Source of the DNA: Allobosea sp. Root483D1
GTDB lineage: Bacteria; Pseudomonadota; Alphaproteobacteria; Rhizobiales; Beijerinckiaceae
Direction of reading: 5' to 3'
Assembly (NCBI RefSeq): GCF_001429505.1
Contig: NZ_LMJW01000022.1
Location: 480,420-544,419, forward strand
DNA: 64,000 bases
Shown piece by piece: positions 8,717 to 17,925 of this stretch (position 1 is the first letter of the stretch; each line of letters starts with the position of its first letter). The position numbers and the translations under genes are program-made. Under the pieces are notes generated by a model. The model did not search any database. It saw nothing but the letters and a program-made list of their open reading frames with translations, and was not told where the DNA came from.

Positions 8717-9365
8717 CCTCAACTTCGCGTTCGCGACGCTCCCGACGATCTTGTCGGCACTTTCGACGACGATGTGGGTAAGCATTGTCAGCTCGCTCGG
8801 CGCGGCCGTCCTTGGCTTTCTCTGGGAAGTTTTGCGACGAACCTCAACGCCTCTTGGCTGGGTCATGCAGGTCATGATCGACTTCATCCGTTCAACACCT
8901 CTTCTTGTGCAGATTTACACCCTTTATTTCGTTTTTCCCTACTACGGCGTCACCTTGCCTGCGCTTGCGGTCGGCATCATCGCGTTGAGTGTCTATTATT
9001 CCGGCTATCTCGCGGAGGTCTTTAAGGCAGGAATCGATGCCATTGACTCAGGCCAGTTCGACGCAGCCAAGGCTTTAGGCATCGGGCGGATCGCAACGAT
9101 TTTCCTGATAGTAGCACCGCAGATGCTGCGCAACATAGCGGCGCCGATGGGTAATTATTTCATCTCGCTTCTCAAGGCGACGCCTTATCTCGCAGTCATC
9201 GCGGTTCCGGAAATGTTTGGCAGCGCCCTCGATGTCGCGTCTGACACCTTCCGATATGCCGAGCCGATGCTTGCAGCTGGTCTGATCTTCCTCTTGCTTT
9301 CTGTGTCCATCGCACAACTCGTCAAGTTGTTGGAGCAACGCCTACTGGCGACGGACAAAAGATAG
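8706..9365 (+). CDS. amino-acid ABC transporter permease 2
   Basis: A 219-residue permease starting at GTG 8706 (MSFDLNFAFATLPTILSALS). That start is preceded by GGGGGAG and overlaps the previous gene by 11 nt; an upstream start at 8661 would add 15 residues lacking family character. It has about five membrane segments, the signature FIRSTPLLVQIYTLYF and an EAA loop (SGQFDAAKALGIGRIATIFL). It pairs with permease 1 in the inner membrane. Confidence 0.87.
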   Translation: MSFDLNFAFATLPTILSALSTTMWVSIVSSLGAAVLGFLWEVLRRTSTPLGWVMQVMIDFIRSTPLLVQIYTLYFVFPYYGVTLPALAVGIIALSVYYSGYLAEVFKAGIDAIDSGQFDAAKALGIGRIATIFLIVAPQMLRNIAAPMGNYFISLLKATPYLAVIAVPEMFGSALDVASDTFRYAEPMLAAGLIFLLLSVSIAQLVKLLEQRLLATDKR

Positions 9366-9470
9366 GCCCCGGCGGTTGGATAACCAAAAAATCACCGCAT
9401 CAAGCACCGGGTCATTTCAGCGGCAGAGAAGATTTCGGACGCGCCGATAGATCTGAATGAGGTTCAAAAA

Positions 9471-10220
9471 ATGCTTCCACAATCTGAAGCGCTCGTAGAA
9501 ATCGAGGGCCTCAACAAATGGTTTGGTGCGCTCCATGTCTTGGATGGCATCGACCTGTCGGTCTCTAGCGGGGCACGGATCGTTGTCTGTGGCCCATCAG
9601 GATCAGGCAAGTCGACACTGATCCGTTGCATAAATGGGCTTGAAACCTACCAGGGGGGCACGCTTCGTCTCGCCGGGATCGTTCTCGGCCAAGCTGCGGA
9701 GGCCAGCGCCGCCGCACGGCGTCAGACTGGTATGGTCTTCCAGAGCTTCAACCTTTTCCCGCATTTGACAGTGCTTTCTAATTGCACGCTCGCGCTGCGC
9801 CGCGTAGCCGGCAAATCACGCGGCGAGGCCGAAGACATCGCCATGGCGTATCTGGAAAAAGTGAGAATACCCGAGAAGGCGAAATCCTATCCAGGGCAGC
9901 TCTCGGGCGGACAGCAACAGCGCGTAGCGATCGCACGCGCGCTCTGCCTCAACCCTCGCATCATGCTCTTCGACGAGCCGACATCTGCGCTTGACCCCGA
10001 AATGATCAAGGAGGTGCTGGACGTCATGACAGCGCTGGCGCGCGACGGAATGACGATGCTGTGCGTTACCCACGAGATGGGATTCGCGCGCGAGGTCGCC
10101 GACCAAGTGATCTTTATGGACAGCGGTCGCATTCTCGAATGTGTCCCGGCGCAAGACTTCTTCGACGGGGCAGGCCACCCCCGCTCGCGCCTCTTCCTGC
10201 AAACAATCATGAAGCACTGA
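9471..10220 (+). CDS. amino-acid ABC transporter ATP-binding protein
   Basis: A 249-residue ABC ATPase of the GlnQ/HisP type. Walker A is GPSGSGKS at about 41-48, the Q-loop VFQSFNLFPHL, the signature LSGGQQQR near 144-151, Walker B MLFDEPTSALDP, and the switch His in VTHEMGF. It energises import through the two permeases just upstream. A 105-bp gap without an obvious terminator separates it from permease 2, so it is probably in the same transcript. Confidence 0.9.
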   Translation: MLPQSEALVEIEGLNKWFGALHVLDGIDLSVSSGARIVVCGPSGSGKSTLIRCINGLETYQGGTLRLAGIVLGQAAEASAAARRQTGMVFQSFNLFPHLTVLSNCTLALRRVAGKSRGEAEDIAMAYLEKVRIPEKAKSYPGQLSGGQQQRVAIARALCLNPRIMLFDEPTSALDPEMIKEVLDVMTALARDGMTMLCVTHEMGFAREVADQVIFMDSGRILECVPAQDFFDGAGHPRSRLFLQTIMKH

Positions 10221-10230
10221 GAGAGCGGCT

Positions 10231-11244
10231 ATGGCGGGATACACACAAGTCTGGACGCCGCTCGATTTCGAGGCGGACGGCAAGCAATGTGACTGGTTGC
10301 GTTTGCCTTTTTCGACCGACCTCTCCGGCTACGGAGTGGTGCCCATCCCCGTGATGTGCATCAGGAAGGGTGACGGCCCTACGGCGTTGCTAATCGCCGG
10401 CAGCCATGGCGATGAATATGAAGGGCAGGTGGCGCTTGCCAGGCTGTCGCGTGAAATCGAGGGGGCAGATGTAAGAGGGCGCATCATCATCCTTCCGTCG
10501 CTGAACTTGCCCGCAGTAGAGGTCGGTCGACGCGTCTCCCCTCTCGACGACGGAAACCTCAACAGATCGTTTCCAGGGAATCCGATTGGTGCGCCGACCG
10601 AGATGATCGCGCACTATGTCGGCACCGTACTCCTCCCCATGGCGGATTTCGTCATCGATCTGCATGCAGGAGGACGCTCGACGAACTACGTGCCATGTGC
10701 ACTGATCAGGAGCGGCGGGTCTGCAGAAGAAAAGAACAAGCTAATTGAACTTGCGACCGCGTTTGGGGCGCCAGTCACCTCAATCAGCGACGGCTCCGGC
10801 GGAGGCGGCGCGACTACCCTTTCGGCCGTTGCGCAGAAACTTGGCGTTCCGGCGCTCACCGCCGAACTGGGGGGCTGCGCTACCCTGTCGCGAACGGGAA
10901 CGGTTCTTGCCGAGCAGGGCCTTCGGCGTGTCCTGAAATTGTACGGCGTGTTTCCAGAGGCGAACACCGATCCTGGCCCACCGACACGCTTCATGCGCGT
11001 ACGTGGCAGGGGCGCCTTCGTTTACGCGATGCGCAAAGGGATGTTCGAACCGGCTGCAGACTTGGGCGATGTCGTTCAACCCGGCCAAATTGCCGGCGTC
11101 ATTCATGCTGTCGATCGGCCGTGGGACGCGCCGGAACCGGTCGTCTTTTCGGAAGGGGGCATGGTCGCCTGCCGGCGCGCTCTGGCTCTAACCGCGCCTG
11201 GCGATTGTCTCTACAAACTGCTGGTCGACCTCGATGCGGACTGA
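10231..11244 (+). CDS. succinylglutamate desuccinylase / aspartoacylase-family zinc deacylase
   Basis: A 337-residue M14-like zinc hydrolase. The metal ligands appear as GSHGDEYEGQ (His59, Glu62) and DLHAGG (His145); the substrate-binding Arg lies in NLNRSFPG, and a catalytic-Glu-like AELGG is near 213. The family removes acyl groups from N-acyl amino acids (AstE, aspartoacylase, the ectoine-pathway deacetylase DoeB). It lies 10 bp after the importer ATPase in the same operon, so the imported ligand is plausibly an N-acylated amino acid that is hydrolysed here and passed to the PLP enzyme. The actual substrate is an inference. Confidence 0.8.
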   Translation: MAGYTQVWTPLDFEADGKQCDWLRLPFSTDLSGYGVVPIPVMCIRKGDGPTALLIAGSHGDEYEGQVALARLSREIEGADVRGRIIILPSLNLPAVEVGRRVSPLDDGNLNRSFPGNPIGAPTEMIAHYVGTVLLPMADFVIDLHAGGRSTNYVPCALIRSGGSAEEKNKLIELATAFGAPVTSISDGSGGGGATTLSAVAQKLGVPALTAELGGCATLSRTGTVLAEQGLRRVLKLYGVFPEANTDPGPPTRFMRVRGRGAFVYAMRKGMFEPAADLGDVVQPGQIAGVIHAVDRPWDAPEPVVFSEGGMVACRRALALTAPGDCLYKLLVDLDAD

Positions 11245-11534
11245 TTGTCGACCCGATGCTCCATTGGTGCGATTGCGATGGTAGCGCGTCCGAGGCGTCG
11301 TTCGACAATCCATCCAGTGATGTGCTCGTCGTACGGCCTGGCCCTCTTCGCTCCCATTGTCCGAAGACGGTTCGCAATTCATGCCTCCAGTAAGGGCACA
11401 TGGCTTGGAGCGAGCACGCCGATCTAACCGCGGATCATTCCCTAAGGCAGCGTTTGCGGTTGGCAGCGGGTATCCCCACGACGGCATCAGTGCGCAAGAT
11501 TTGTGGACCTTCCTGGCACGAATGAGGTGACCGG
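11245..11534. other. intergenic region before the LysR gene
   Basis: About 290 bp without a convincing gene. Short open frames on both strands look like random arginine- and serine-rich translations. The LysR promoter should lie in its right half. No insertion-sequence ends or strong hairpins were recognised. Confidence 0.4.
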
Positions 11535-12428
11535 ATGGCACGATCTTCTTCAATCGAACTTCGCCACCTTCGCTATTTCGTTGCCGCGGCCGATCACGGA
11601 AGTTTCCGCAAGGCTGCCACAGCGATTGACGTGAAAGAATCGGCTGTCAGTCGTCGAATCCGCGATCTTGAAGATCATCTCGGCGCCTCTCTGTTTCAGC
11701 GCCATAACGGCGGGGTGTCGCTGACGCTATCGGGACAACGTTTCCTGCGCCGTGCACGCAAGGCCCTTCAGCAGATCGATGAGGGCGCCAGGGACGTCGG
11801 AGCTATCGGGCGGGTCGAGCGCGGGAAGGTCAAGGTCGGCATCTTCTCGTCCTTCGCCTCCGGCTTCCTGGCCGATCTGTTTCGCGCCTACGATCAGAAA
11901 CACGCGAAGGTGCGCATCGACTTCATCGATGGAGCTCCAGCCGAGCATGTCGCCGCGATCCGCCAGCTTCGACTGGACGTGGCATTCCTCTCCAGCAGCC
12001 GCACCTGGCCCGACTGCGAAACCACCTATCTCTGGTCGGAGCGCGTTTTTGTAGTCCTGCCCAACACGCATCCTCTGATCGAAAAAGAGGCCCTCGAATG
12101 GTCTGATCTCGCCAATGAAGCATTCATCGTTAGCGACGCGGCCCCCGGTCCAGAAGTCCATGCCTATCTGGTTCAGCGTCTCGCCGCGCTCGGTTGTCAC
12201 CCTGAGGTCCAACCGCAATATGTCAGCAGGGACAATCTGCTAGCTGCAGTTGCGGTCGGTCGGGGCCTGACCTTAACCACTGAAGCAACCGCAGCCATGC
12301 AGATGCCGGGTGTCACGTATCGTCCAATTGCGAACGAGAGACTAACGTTTAGAGCGGTTTGGTCACCACGAAACGACAATCCTGCCCTGCGGCGGCTGCT
12401 CAGCCTTGCGCGGACGATGTCGCGGTGA
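11535..12428 (+). CDS. LysR-family transcriptional regulator
   Basis: A 297-residue LTTR. The N-terminal winged helix (LRHLRYFVAAADHGSFRKAA, VKESAVSRRIRDLEDHLGASLFQR) is followed by a linker helix and a periplasmic-binding-protein-like effector domain to the end (VGIFSSFASGFLADLF). It is the last gene of the metabolic cassette and is oriented with the importer operon, separated by 290 bp, so it probably has its own promoter. It may activate the cassette in response to a pathway metabolite, giving dual control with the GntR protein. This is inferred from context. Confidence 0.88.
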   Translation: MARSSSIELRHLRYFVAAADHGSFRKAATAIDVKESAVSRRIRDLEDHLGASLFQRHNGGVSLTLSGQRFLRRARKALQQIDEGARDVGAIGRVERGKVKVGIFSSFASGFLADLFRAYDQKHAKVRIDFIDGAPAEHVAAIRQLRLDVAFLSSSRTWPDCETTYLWSERVFVVLPNTHPLIEKEALEWSDLANEAFIVSDAAPGPEVHAYLVQRLAALGCHPEVQPQYVSRDNLLAAVAVGRGLTLTTEATAAMQMPGVTYRPIANERLTFRAVWSPRNDNPALRRLLSLARTMSR

Positions 12429-12478
12429 CTTACCAGTAGTTTTTCATGGCGTGCCGCTGCCTGGTCTAGCGATCCAGA

Positions 12479-12703
12479 TCACCGTCCGGGCCGACGCCTA
12501 GCGCTCGCGAACCCGCGATCGGTTGCAATGAAGCGCTCCAACATCGGCACGATCAGCTTCACGGGCTCGGCTGCGGGCCGCCCCGTCTCACGCGCGAGCA
12601 CTTCGGCATAGGCATTGAGATCGCGATGGAGCCCAGCCGGAAGCTCAACCGTCACCTTCACCGACTTGTCATCCGCGATCGGTCCAAGTTTGAGCTTCGT
12701 CAT
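12479..12703 (-). CDS. DUF2274 protein at the end of the trb operon
   Basis: A 74-residue protein beginning MTKLKLGPIADDKSVKVTVE with LPAGLHRDLNAYAEVLARET. DUF2274 proteins resemble ribbon-helix-helix regulators and regularly follow trbI in Tn4371-like ICEs. The start codon at 12703 overlaps the trbI stop by 4 nt (ATGA), so it is translationally coupled and is the last gene of the mating-pair-formation operon. Confidence 0.78.
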   Translation of the reverse strand: MTKLKLGPIADDKSVKVTVELPAGLHRDLNAYAEVLARETGRPAAEPVKLIVPMLERFIATDRGFASARRRPGR

Positions 12704-13833
12704 GATCTGCCTCTGTAGGGTTCGAACACGAGGTCGCGGGTTACGATGACCCTGACCGGGAATCCCGGCCGAATGGTCAGCGTCGGCGCGACGTTGAGCT
12801 GTCGGCGGACGATCTGCTGGCCGGCGTCGTTGATGGTGTCTTGGCCGCCGCTGCGGATGGCGCGCAGGAGGCGGTTCTCGTCGTTGATCGCGAGTTCGGC
12901 GCCGATCGACAGCAAGGTCGAGAGGCCGGCGGCCTTGGCGAGATCCCACCAGTGGTAATCGACGCCATCCTCGAGGCCGGCATAGCCTTGCGTGTCGGCA
13001 CCTGGCTGACGCTCCAGCACGATGGAGCGCCCGTTCGGGAGGATGAGCCGGTTCCAGACCAGCAGCACGCGGCGCTGCCCGAATTGCACATTGTTGTCGT
13101 ACTGGCCGATGATCCGCGTGCCCTGCGGCACAAGCAGGATGCGCCCGGTCGGGCTGTCGTAGATGTGCTCCGTCACCTGCGCGGTGATCTGGCCGGGTAG
13201 ATCGGAGCGGATGCCGGTGATGAGCGCGGCCGGAATGACGGCGCCGGCCTGGAGCACGAAGGGCGACACCGGCGCCATGAGGCGATCCGGTGAGGTCGTG
13301 CGGCGATCGACAGAGGCGTTGAGGAAGGCGAGTTGCTTGTCCTGCCCGCCTTGCTGACCGGGCTGGCCGGTGAAGTCGAGACCGGCGAGATTCGGTGTGC
13401 CGCCCGGCGTTCCAGTGGTGGCCGGCGCACCCGCCCGCGACTGGAAAAACACGGTGCTGGTGCGCGCGGCCTCCTCCTCGGCCTTCCGGCGCTGCTCCGC
13501 CTCATCGACCGCAGGCATCGCGACGGCTGGCGGCGCGACGCCGGCGTCGAGGATTGGTTTGCCGAGATCGCCGGGCAGCGGAGCCCCAAGAACTGGGCCG
13601 GTATAGTCGCGCGGCAGGCCGGCGAGGCCATCGGCGGGCTGCCGGTTGGCGGTCGAGTAAAGCTCCTCGCTGTCCTTGCCGGCGTTACGAGTCTGCAGCG
13701 CATAGATCAGCGCGCCGCCAACACTGAGCGAGGCGACGACGCTGATGCCGGTGAGCACCTTGCGCGACAGACGGGTGACCCGCGGCGGGTCAGCGCGCAG
13801 GCGCATCGGTTCAGTGGTTTCGGTCTCGCTCAT
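12700..13833 (-). CDS. trbI: conjugal transfer protein TrbI (VirB10-like)
   Basis: A 377-residue protein with a short cytoplasmic N-terminus, one membrane segment near 26-46 (VLTGISVVASLSVGGALIYA), a proline-rich periplasmic stretch and a C-terminal VirB10 beta-barrel domain (GQYDNNVQFGQRRVLLVWNR, ILPNGRSIVLE). It spans inner and outer membranes as the energy-transducing scaffold of the type IV secretion channel. It overlaps trbG and DUF2274 by 4 nt at each end. Confidence 0.93.
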   Translation of the reverse strand: MSETETTEPMRLRADPPRVTRLSRKVLTGISVVASLSVGGALIYALQTRNAGKDSEELYSTANRQPADGLAGLPRDYTGPVLGAPLPGDLGKPILDAGVAPPAVAMPAVDEAEQRRKAEEEAARTSTVFFQSRAGAPATTGTPGGTPNLAGLDFTGQPGQQGGQDKQLAFLNASVDRRTTSPDRLMAPVSPFVLQAGAVIPAALITGIRSDLPGQITAQVTEHIYDSPTGRILLVPQGTRIIGQYDNNVQFGQRRVLLVWNRLILPNGRSIVLERQPGADTQGYAGLEDGVDYHWWDLAKAAGLSTLLSIGAELAINDENRLLRAIRSGGQDTINDAGQQIVRRQLNVAPTLTIRPGFPVRVIVTRDLVFEPYRGRS

Positions 13834-14810
13834 AACGACAGCCTTCCATCCGTACGGGTGATCCTGATGGTCTGTTGCTTGTCGCCGCTGCCGAGACGCA
13901 GTTCGGCCGCACCGAACAGGCGGTCGACGATCAGGATGTGCTGATGGACGCGGCTGTTGGCGATCTGGGCCTCACCCTCCGGGCCGATCACGAATAGCGG
14001 CGGCATCTCGCCCTGGACGATGCCGCGCGGGAACTCGACATAGACACGGCGGCCATCGTCATAGGCGGCGACCGGCTTCCAGGGCGGATTGTCGCCGGTC
14101 AGGCCATAGCGGTAGTTGCGTGCCGCGAGCACGGGAATGACCGGCGTTGCCGGCAAGGCGTGGCGCTGGCCGGCGGATTGCGGATAAGCCCAGGCGACGG
14201 CCGGCATGTAGGGTTTCTCGCCCGAGCGCAGTTCGAGCATGTAGGTGCGCCGATCGGTCGTGATGACGAGATTGGTGCTGATGTCGGCGCGCGAGGGTTT
14301 TACCAGCACATGCACGCGCCGCGTGACGCCCGATCCGCTCTCGGTATCGCCGATGATCCAGCGGGCGGTGTCGCCAGCCGCGATCGGGCCGGCGCCTGTC
14401 AAGCTTTCGCCGGGCTCGAGCGCGATGTTGGTGATCTGACCGGGCGCGGCATAGACCTGATAGAGCGCGCCGTCGCTCCAGGGATAGATCTGGATGGCGT
14501 TGTAGTAGCCTTCGCGGCGGGGCTGGACGCGAGCCGCCAGATTGGCGTTCTCGACGCGCGCGGTCGGTGTGCCGGCGGCGGTTCCACCACGCGCCGGCGT
14601 CCAGGCCGGCGGGACATGCAGCGGCTTCGGTCTGCCGTCGGTGACAGCGGCCGGCACGCTCGGCAAGGGCGGCACATCGGCGTCGTAGCTGATCTCCGGC
14701 GGCTTGTCGGTGGCGCAACCGGCCAGCATTGTCGCGGAGAGCAGCAAAATCGGAAACGCGGGTTTACCGAAAGGCGGATTCCCGCATCCACGGATCGTCG
14801 GCCGATTCAT
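13830..14810 (-). CDS. trbG: P-type conjugative transfer protein TrbG (VirB9-like)
   Basis: A 326-residue precursor with a lipobox-like LLLSATMLAGC, so perhaps a lipoprotein with Cys near 32, then a proline-rich region and the VirB9 beta-sandwich (YNAIQIYPWSDGALYQVYAA; RRVHVLVKPSRADISTNLVI). The C-terminal outer-membrane domain ends RITRTDGRLSL. It forms the outer-membrane ring with TrbI. ATGA overlaps on both sides show coupled translation. Confidence 0.92.
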   Translation of the reverse strand: MNRPTIRGCGNPPFGKPAFPILLLSATMLAGCATDKPPEISYDADVPPLPSVPAAVTDGRPKPLHVPPAWTPARGGTAAGTPTARVENANLAARVQPRREGYYNAIQIYPWSDGALYQVYAAPGQITNIALEPGESLTGAGPIAAGDTARWIIGDTESGSGVTRRVHVLVKPSRADISTNLVITTDRRTYMLELRSGEKPYMPAVAWAYPQSAGQRHALPATPVIPVLAARNYRYGLTGDNPPWKPVAAYDDGRRVYVEFPRGIVQGEMPPLFVIGPEGEAQIANSRVHQHILIVDRLFGAAELRLGSGDKQQTIRITRTDGRLSL

Positions 14811-15496
14811 TGGCTCATCTCCCGCGACCAGTTGATAGCGTTGACGTAGATGCCGAGCGGATTGGTCTTCAGCCGCTCGGCATCGCGCGGCGGCTGCAGC
14901 ACGATGGTCAGGATCGCGGTCCAGCGCTCGGCTGTGGCGAGCTTACCGTCCTCGTAATGGCGCTCGGTCCAGGCAACTCGGAAGCTGTCGGGCGAAGCTC
15001 GGATGACAGAGGAGACTTCCACCGCCACCTGCTGTTTGCCGACCTTGGCGAAGGGGTCATTGGCACGGGCATAGTCGTTGAGCGCGCCCGCACCGCGATC
15101 GGTGGTCCAGTCATAGGCGCGCAGCCAGTTCTGGCGGACGATGACCGGATCGGCGGGAATTGCGCGCACCTGCTCGACGAAACGGGCGAGGTGCCAGGCG
15201 ATCTGCGGATCGGTCGGGCGATAGTCGGCGCTCGCCGCTGCGATGCTCTGCGCCTCGCCGAGCCGATCGACTTGCACCACCCAGGGCACGACGGTGCCAC
15301 GCGCCGATTGCCAGACGAGCGCTGCCGCGAATCCGGCCGACAGGATCAGCGAGCCGAAGGCCATGATGCGCCAGTTTTTCGCCTGCACCCGGGCCGAACC
15401 GATGCGCTCGTCCCAGATCTGGGCGGCCTTCTGATAGGGCGTCTCGGGCTCGGGCGTCCTCCCGTAATGCGCGGCGGGTCGTCGAAAGAGGTTCAT
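14807..15496 (-). CDS. trbF: conjugal transfer protein TrbF (VirB8-like)
   Basis: A 229-residue protein with one N-terminal membrane segment (IMAFGSLILSAGFAAALVW) and a periplasmic VirB8/NTF2-like domain containing the typical WTERHYEDGKL, and AERWTAIL strand. It is an assembly factor of the inner-membrane complex. It is coupled to trbL upstream and trbG downstream by 4-nt overlaps. Confidence 0.92.
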   Translation of the reverse strand: MNLFRRPAAHYGRTPEPETPYQKAAQIWDERIGSARVQAKNWRIMAFGSLILSAGFAAALVWQSARGTVVPWVVQVDRLGEAQSIAAASADYRPTDPQIAWHLARFVEQVRAIPADPVIVRQNWLRAYDWTTDRGAGALNDYARANDPFAKVGKQQVAVEVSSVIRASPDSFRVAWTERHYEDGKLATAERWTAILTIVLQPPRDAERLKTNPLGIYVNAINWSREMSQ

Positions 15497-16848
15497 GATC
15501 GATTGCCTTCGGAGAGATTGACGGAAGAGCCGGAGCCGTGACTGTCGCCGGAGCGGACGGCGTGCGCGGCGGCCTGAATGCCATGGGAGATCTGTTGCGA
15601 GCGCTTCATGCGACTGGCCCAGGCCGGTGGATCGGCCGTTGGGGACGCCGGAATGGCCGAGGCTGTGTCATCGCCACCGACCGTGCCCTTGCTCGAAGAG
15701 CCGCCGGTCGCGCCGAAGCCGCCCTTCACGCCTTCGTCGAAGCTGGATGTGACGCTCTCAGCCGCGCGGGCGGCGGCTCGTCGCAAGGGCGAGACGGCAG
15801 CCGATCCGGCGGCCTGAGCGACGCCACCGAGGCCCGAGGCGACGCCTGCGGCGCCGGACTGGCCCATCGATCCAAGCGTATAGGCTGACGATGCCGCGCC
15901 GGCAGCAGAGGATCCGCTGCGCACGGCAGCGCTGCCGCCGGAGATTGCTGCGGCTCCTCCCTTGGCGGCCAGGCTCGTCGCGCCGGCAGCGGCCGCTGCC
16001 GCGCCGCCAACGGCCAGCCCCGCGCCAACCGCTGCGCCGGCGCCGAGCTGCGGGCCACCAGAGACGAGGCCGTTGGCGATGCCGGGACCGAAGATGCCGA
16101 GACCGAGCAGGGAGAGCGCGGCGAGCACGATCGCCATGGCCTGGTCGATGGTCGGGTTCTGCCCGGCGGCGCCTTGCGTGAACTGGGAGAACAGGGTCGA
16201 ACCGATGCCGATGATGACGGCGAGCACCAGCACCTTGATGCCGGAGGAGATGACATGGCCGAGCACGCGCTCGGCCATGAAGGCGGTCTTGCCGAACAGG
16301 CCGAAGGGGATCAGCACGAATCCGGCGAGCGTTGCGAGTTTGAACTCAATCAACGTGACGAAGAGCTGCACCGCCAGAATGAAGAAGGCGAGCATGATGA
16401 GCGCCCAGGCGAAGAGCAGGCAGGCGATCTGGATGAAGTTCTCGAAGAAGGAGATCCAGCCCATCAGGCTGGAGATCGATTCCAGCAGCGGCCGCCCGGC
16501 ATCGAGCCCGGTTTGCGCAACCTTGCCGGGGCGCAGCAGATCCTGAGCCGAGAAGCCGGTGCCGCTGGCCTTGAGACCGAGCCCCGAAAAGCTCTCGAAG
16601 ACGATCTTGGCGAGGTTGTTCCAGTTGGAGATCAGATAGGCGAAGACACCGACAAAGAGCGTCTTCTTGATGAGCCGCGCGATGATGTCGTCATCGGCGC
16701 CCCAGCTCCAGAACAATGCGGCCAGCGTCACGTCGATGACGATCAGCGTCGTCGCGATGAAAGCGACCTCGCCGCTGAGGAGGCCGAAGCCTGAATCGAT
16801 GTAGCGCGTGAAGGTGCCCAGAAACTGGTCGATGACGCCGGTGCCCAT
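15493..16848 (-). CDS. trbL: P-type conjugative transfer protein TrbL (VirB6-like)
   Basis: A 451-residue polytopic membrane protein. Residues 1-265 hold about six to seven hydrophobic segments (such as GEVAFIATTLIVIDVTLAAL and LLFAWALIMLAFFILAVQLF). The last 180 residues are a low-complexity Gly/Ala/Ser-rich cytoplasmic tail typical of TrbL. It forms part of the inner-membrane channel. It begins 3 bp after the trbK stop. Confidence 0.92.
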   Translation of the reverse strand: MGTGVIDQFLGTFTRYIDSGFGLLSGEVAFIATTLIVIDVTLAALFWSWGADDDIIARLIKKTLFVGVFAYLISNWNNLAKIVFESFSGLGLKASGTGFSAQDLLRPGKVAQTGLDAGRPLLESISSLMGWISFFENFIQIACLLFAWALIMLAFFILAVQLFVTLIEFKLATLAGFVLIPFGLFGKTAFMAERVLGHVISSGIKVLVLAVIIGIGSTLFSQFTQGAAGQNPTIDQAMAIVLAALSLLGLGIFGPGIANGLVSGGPQLGAGAAVGAGLAVGGAAAAAAGATSLAAKGGAAAISGGSAAVRSGSSAAGAASSAYTLGSMGQSGAAGVASGLGGVAQAAGSAAVSPLRRAAARAAESVTSSFDEGVKGGFGATGGSSSKGTVGGDDTASAIPASPTADPPAWASRMKRSQQISHGIQAAAHAVRSGDSHGSGSSVNLSEGNRS

Positions 16849-16851
16849 ATC

Positions 16852-17139
16852 TCAGCGTCCTTCGCTGGAGGACGACGGTGCCAGCATTGGGGGGCGACCG
16901 AGGAAGCGGTCACGGGTCTCGGCCCAGACACGCAGGCATCCGGCGTCGTTCGCGGCGGCTTGCCCGAGCTGCTGGCAGCGGCGCTGCCCTTCGCGTAGCG
17001 GATCGTTTTCAGGACGGAGCTGCCGAACCGGAGGAGATGCTGGCGCATCGTCCTCGCGGGTCAGCTCGATCACGGTCGCTGTGATGGCGACCGCAATGAA
17101 CAGGATGGCTCCGACGCGCGCCAGCATCTTGCTGTCCAT
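16852..17139 (-). CDS. trbK: putative entry-exclusion protein TrbK (TrbK-alt type)
   Basis: A 95-residue protein with a single N-terminal membrane or signal segment (ARVGAILFIAVAITATVIEL). A short C-terminal domain has two conserved cysteines (RRCQQLGQAAANDAGCLRVW), the mark of the TrbK-alt family. It sits between trbJ and trbL, the expected place. Entry exclusion blocks redundant uptake of the same ICE by a cell already carrying it. Confidence 0.8.
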   Translation of the reverse strand: MDSKMLARVGAILFIAVAITATVIELTREDDAPASPPVRQLRPENDPLREGQRRCQQLGQAAANDAGCLRVWAETRDRFLGRPPMLAPSSSSEGR

Positions 17140-17160
17140 GACGATGGTCCCGCTCTGGCG

Positions 17161-17925
17161 TCAGTTGCCGTTGCTGAACATCCGCGCGCTGCCGGGCTGG
17201 TAGCCTGAGCCCGGTGCGAGGAAGCGGCGGCGCTGCTCGCGGCCCTGTTCGGCGGCGGCCGCGCGTTCCGCTTCGGTCAGCGCGCCGGCGCGGCCATTGG
17301 CCGAGATCAGCGCGACGAGGTCGGAGAGCTGCTGCGACTGGAGGGCGAGAAGCTGATTGCCGGCCTGCGCCGCCTGCAAGGAGCCGGTCGCGCTCTGGCT
17401 CTGGGTGACTAGCGTCGACATCTGTGTGCGGTTGCTGTCGATGTTGCCGACCACGCCAGCCTGAATACGCAGCGCGTCCTGCAGGCCGCCGACCGTATTC
17501 TGCCAGCGCGAGCGCGCATCGCTGACGAGCTGCTGATCGGTCGCCGAGAGCGAGATGCTCCCGTATTTCTGCCGGAACATCTGGTCGATCTGCTGGACGT
17601 TGAAGGCGATGTTCCGCGCCTGGCTGATAAGTTGCTGCGTTTTCTGGACCGATTGCTGGATCTGCTGCAGCGCCGAGAAGGGCAGGTTCGCGAGATTGCG
17701 CGCCTGATTGATCAGCATCTGCGCCTGGTTCTGCAGCGAGGTGATCTGATTGGTGATCTGCTGCAGCGTGCGCGCGGCCGTCAGCACGTTCTGGGCATAG
17801 TTCGAGGGGTCGAAAACGATGAACGCCTGGGCTGGCGTCGCGGTCATGGGCGACACCATGATCGGCATGGACATCATGGCGGCGGCGATCAGCGCGGCGC
17901 GCGAGCGAAAACGGCGAAGAGTCAT
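17161..17925 (-). CDS. trbJ: P-type conjugative transfer protein TrbJ (VirB5-like)
   Basis: A 254-residue precursor: a signal peptide (ALIAAAMMSMPIMVSPMTAT, cleavage near PAQA), then FIVFDPSNYAQNVLTAARTL and long Gln-rich coiled-coil helices. It acts as a minor pilus or adhesion component. The start at 17925 has AGGAGG a few nt upstream and overlaps the trbE stop by 4 nt; a longer frame to 17991 is not supported. Confidence 0.92.
   Translation of the reverse strand: MTLRRFRSRAALIAAAMMSMPIMVSPMTATPAQAFIVFDPSNYAQNVLTAARTLQQITNQITSLQNQAQMLINQARNLANLPFSALQQIQQSVQKTQQLISQARNIAFNVQQIDQMFRQKYGSISLSATDQQLVSDARSRWQNTVGGLQDALRIQAGVVGNIDSNRTQMSTLVTQSQSATGSLQAAQAGNQLLALQSQQLSDLVALISANGRAGALTEAERAAAAEQGREQRRRFLAPGSGYQPGSARMFSNGN

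Noticed and set aside
11245..11534. A possible transposase remnant before the LysR gene
   Set aside because: One minus-strand frame faintly recalled an IS5-type N-terminus, but no conserved motif, terminal inverted repeat or target duplication could be shown.
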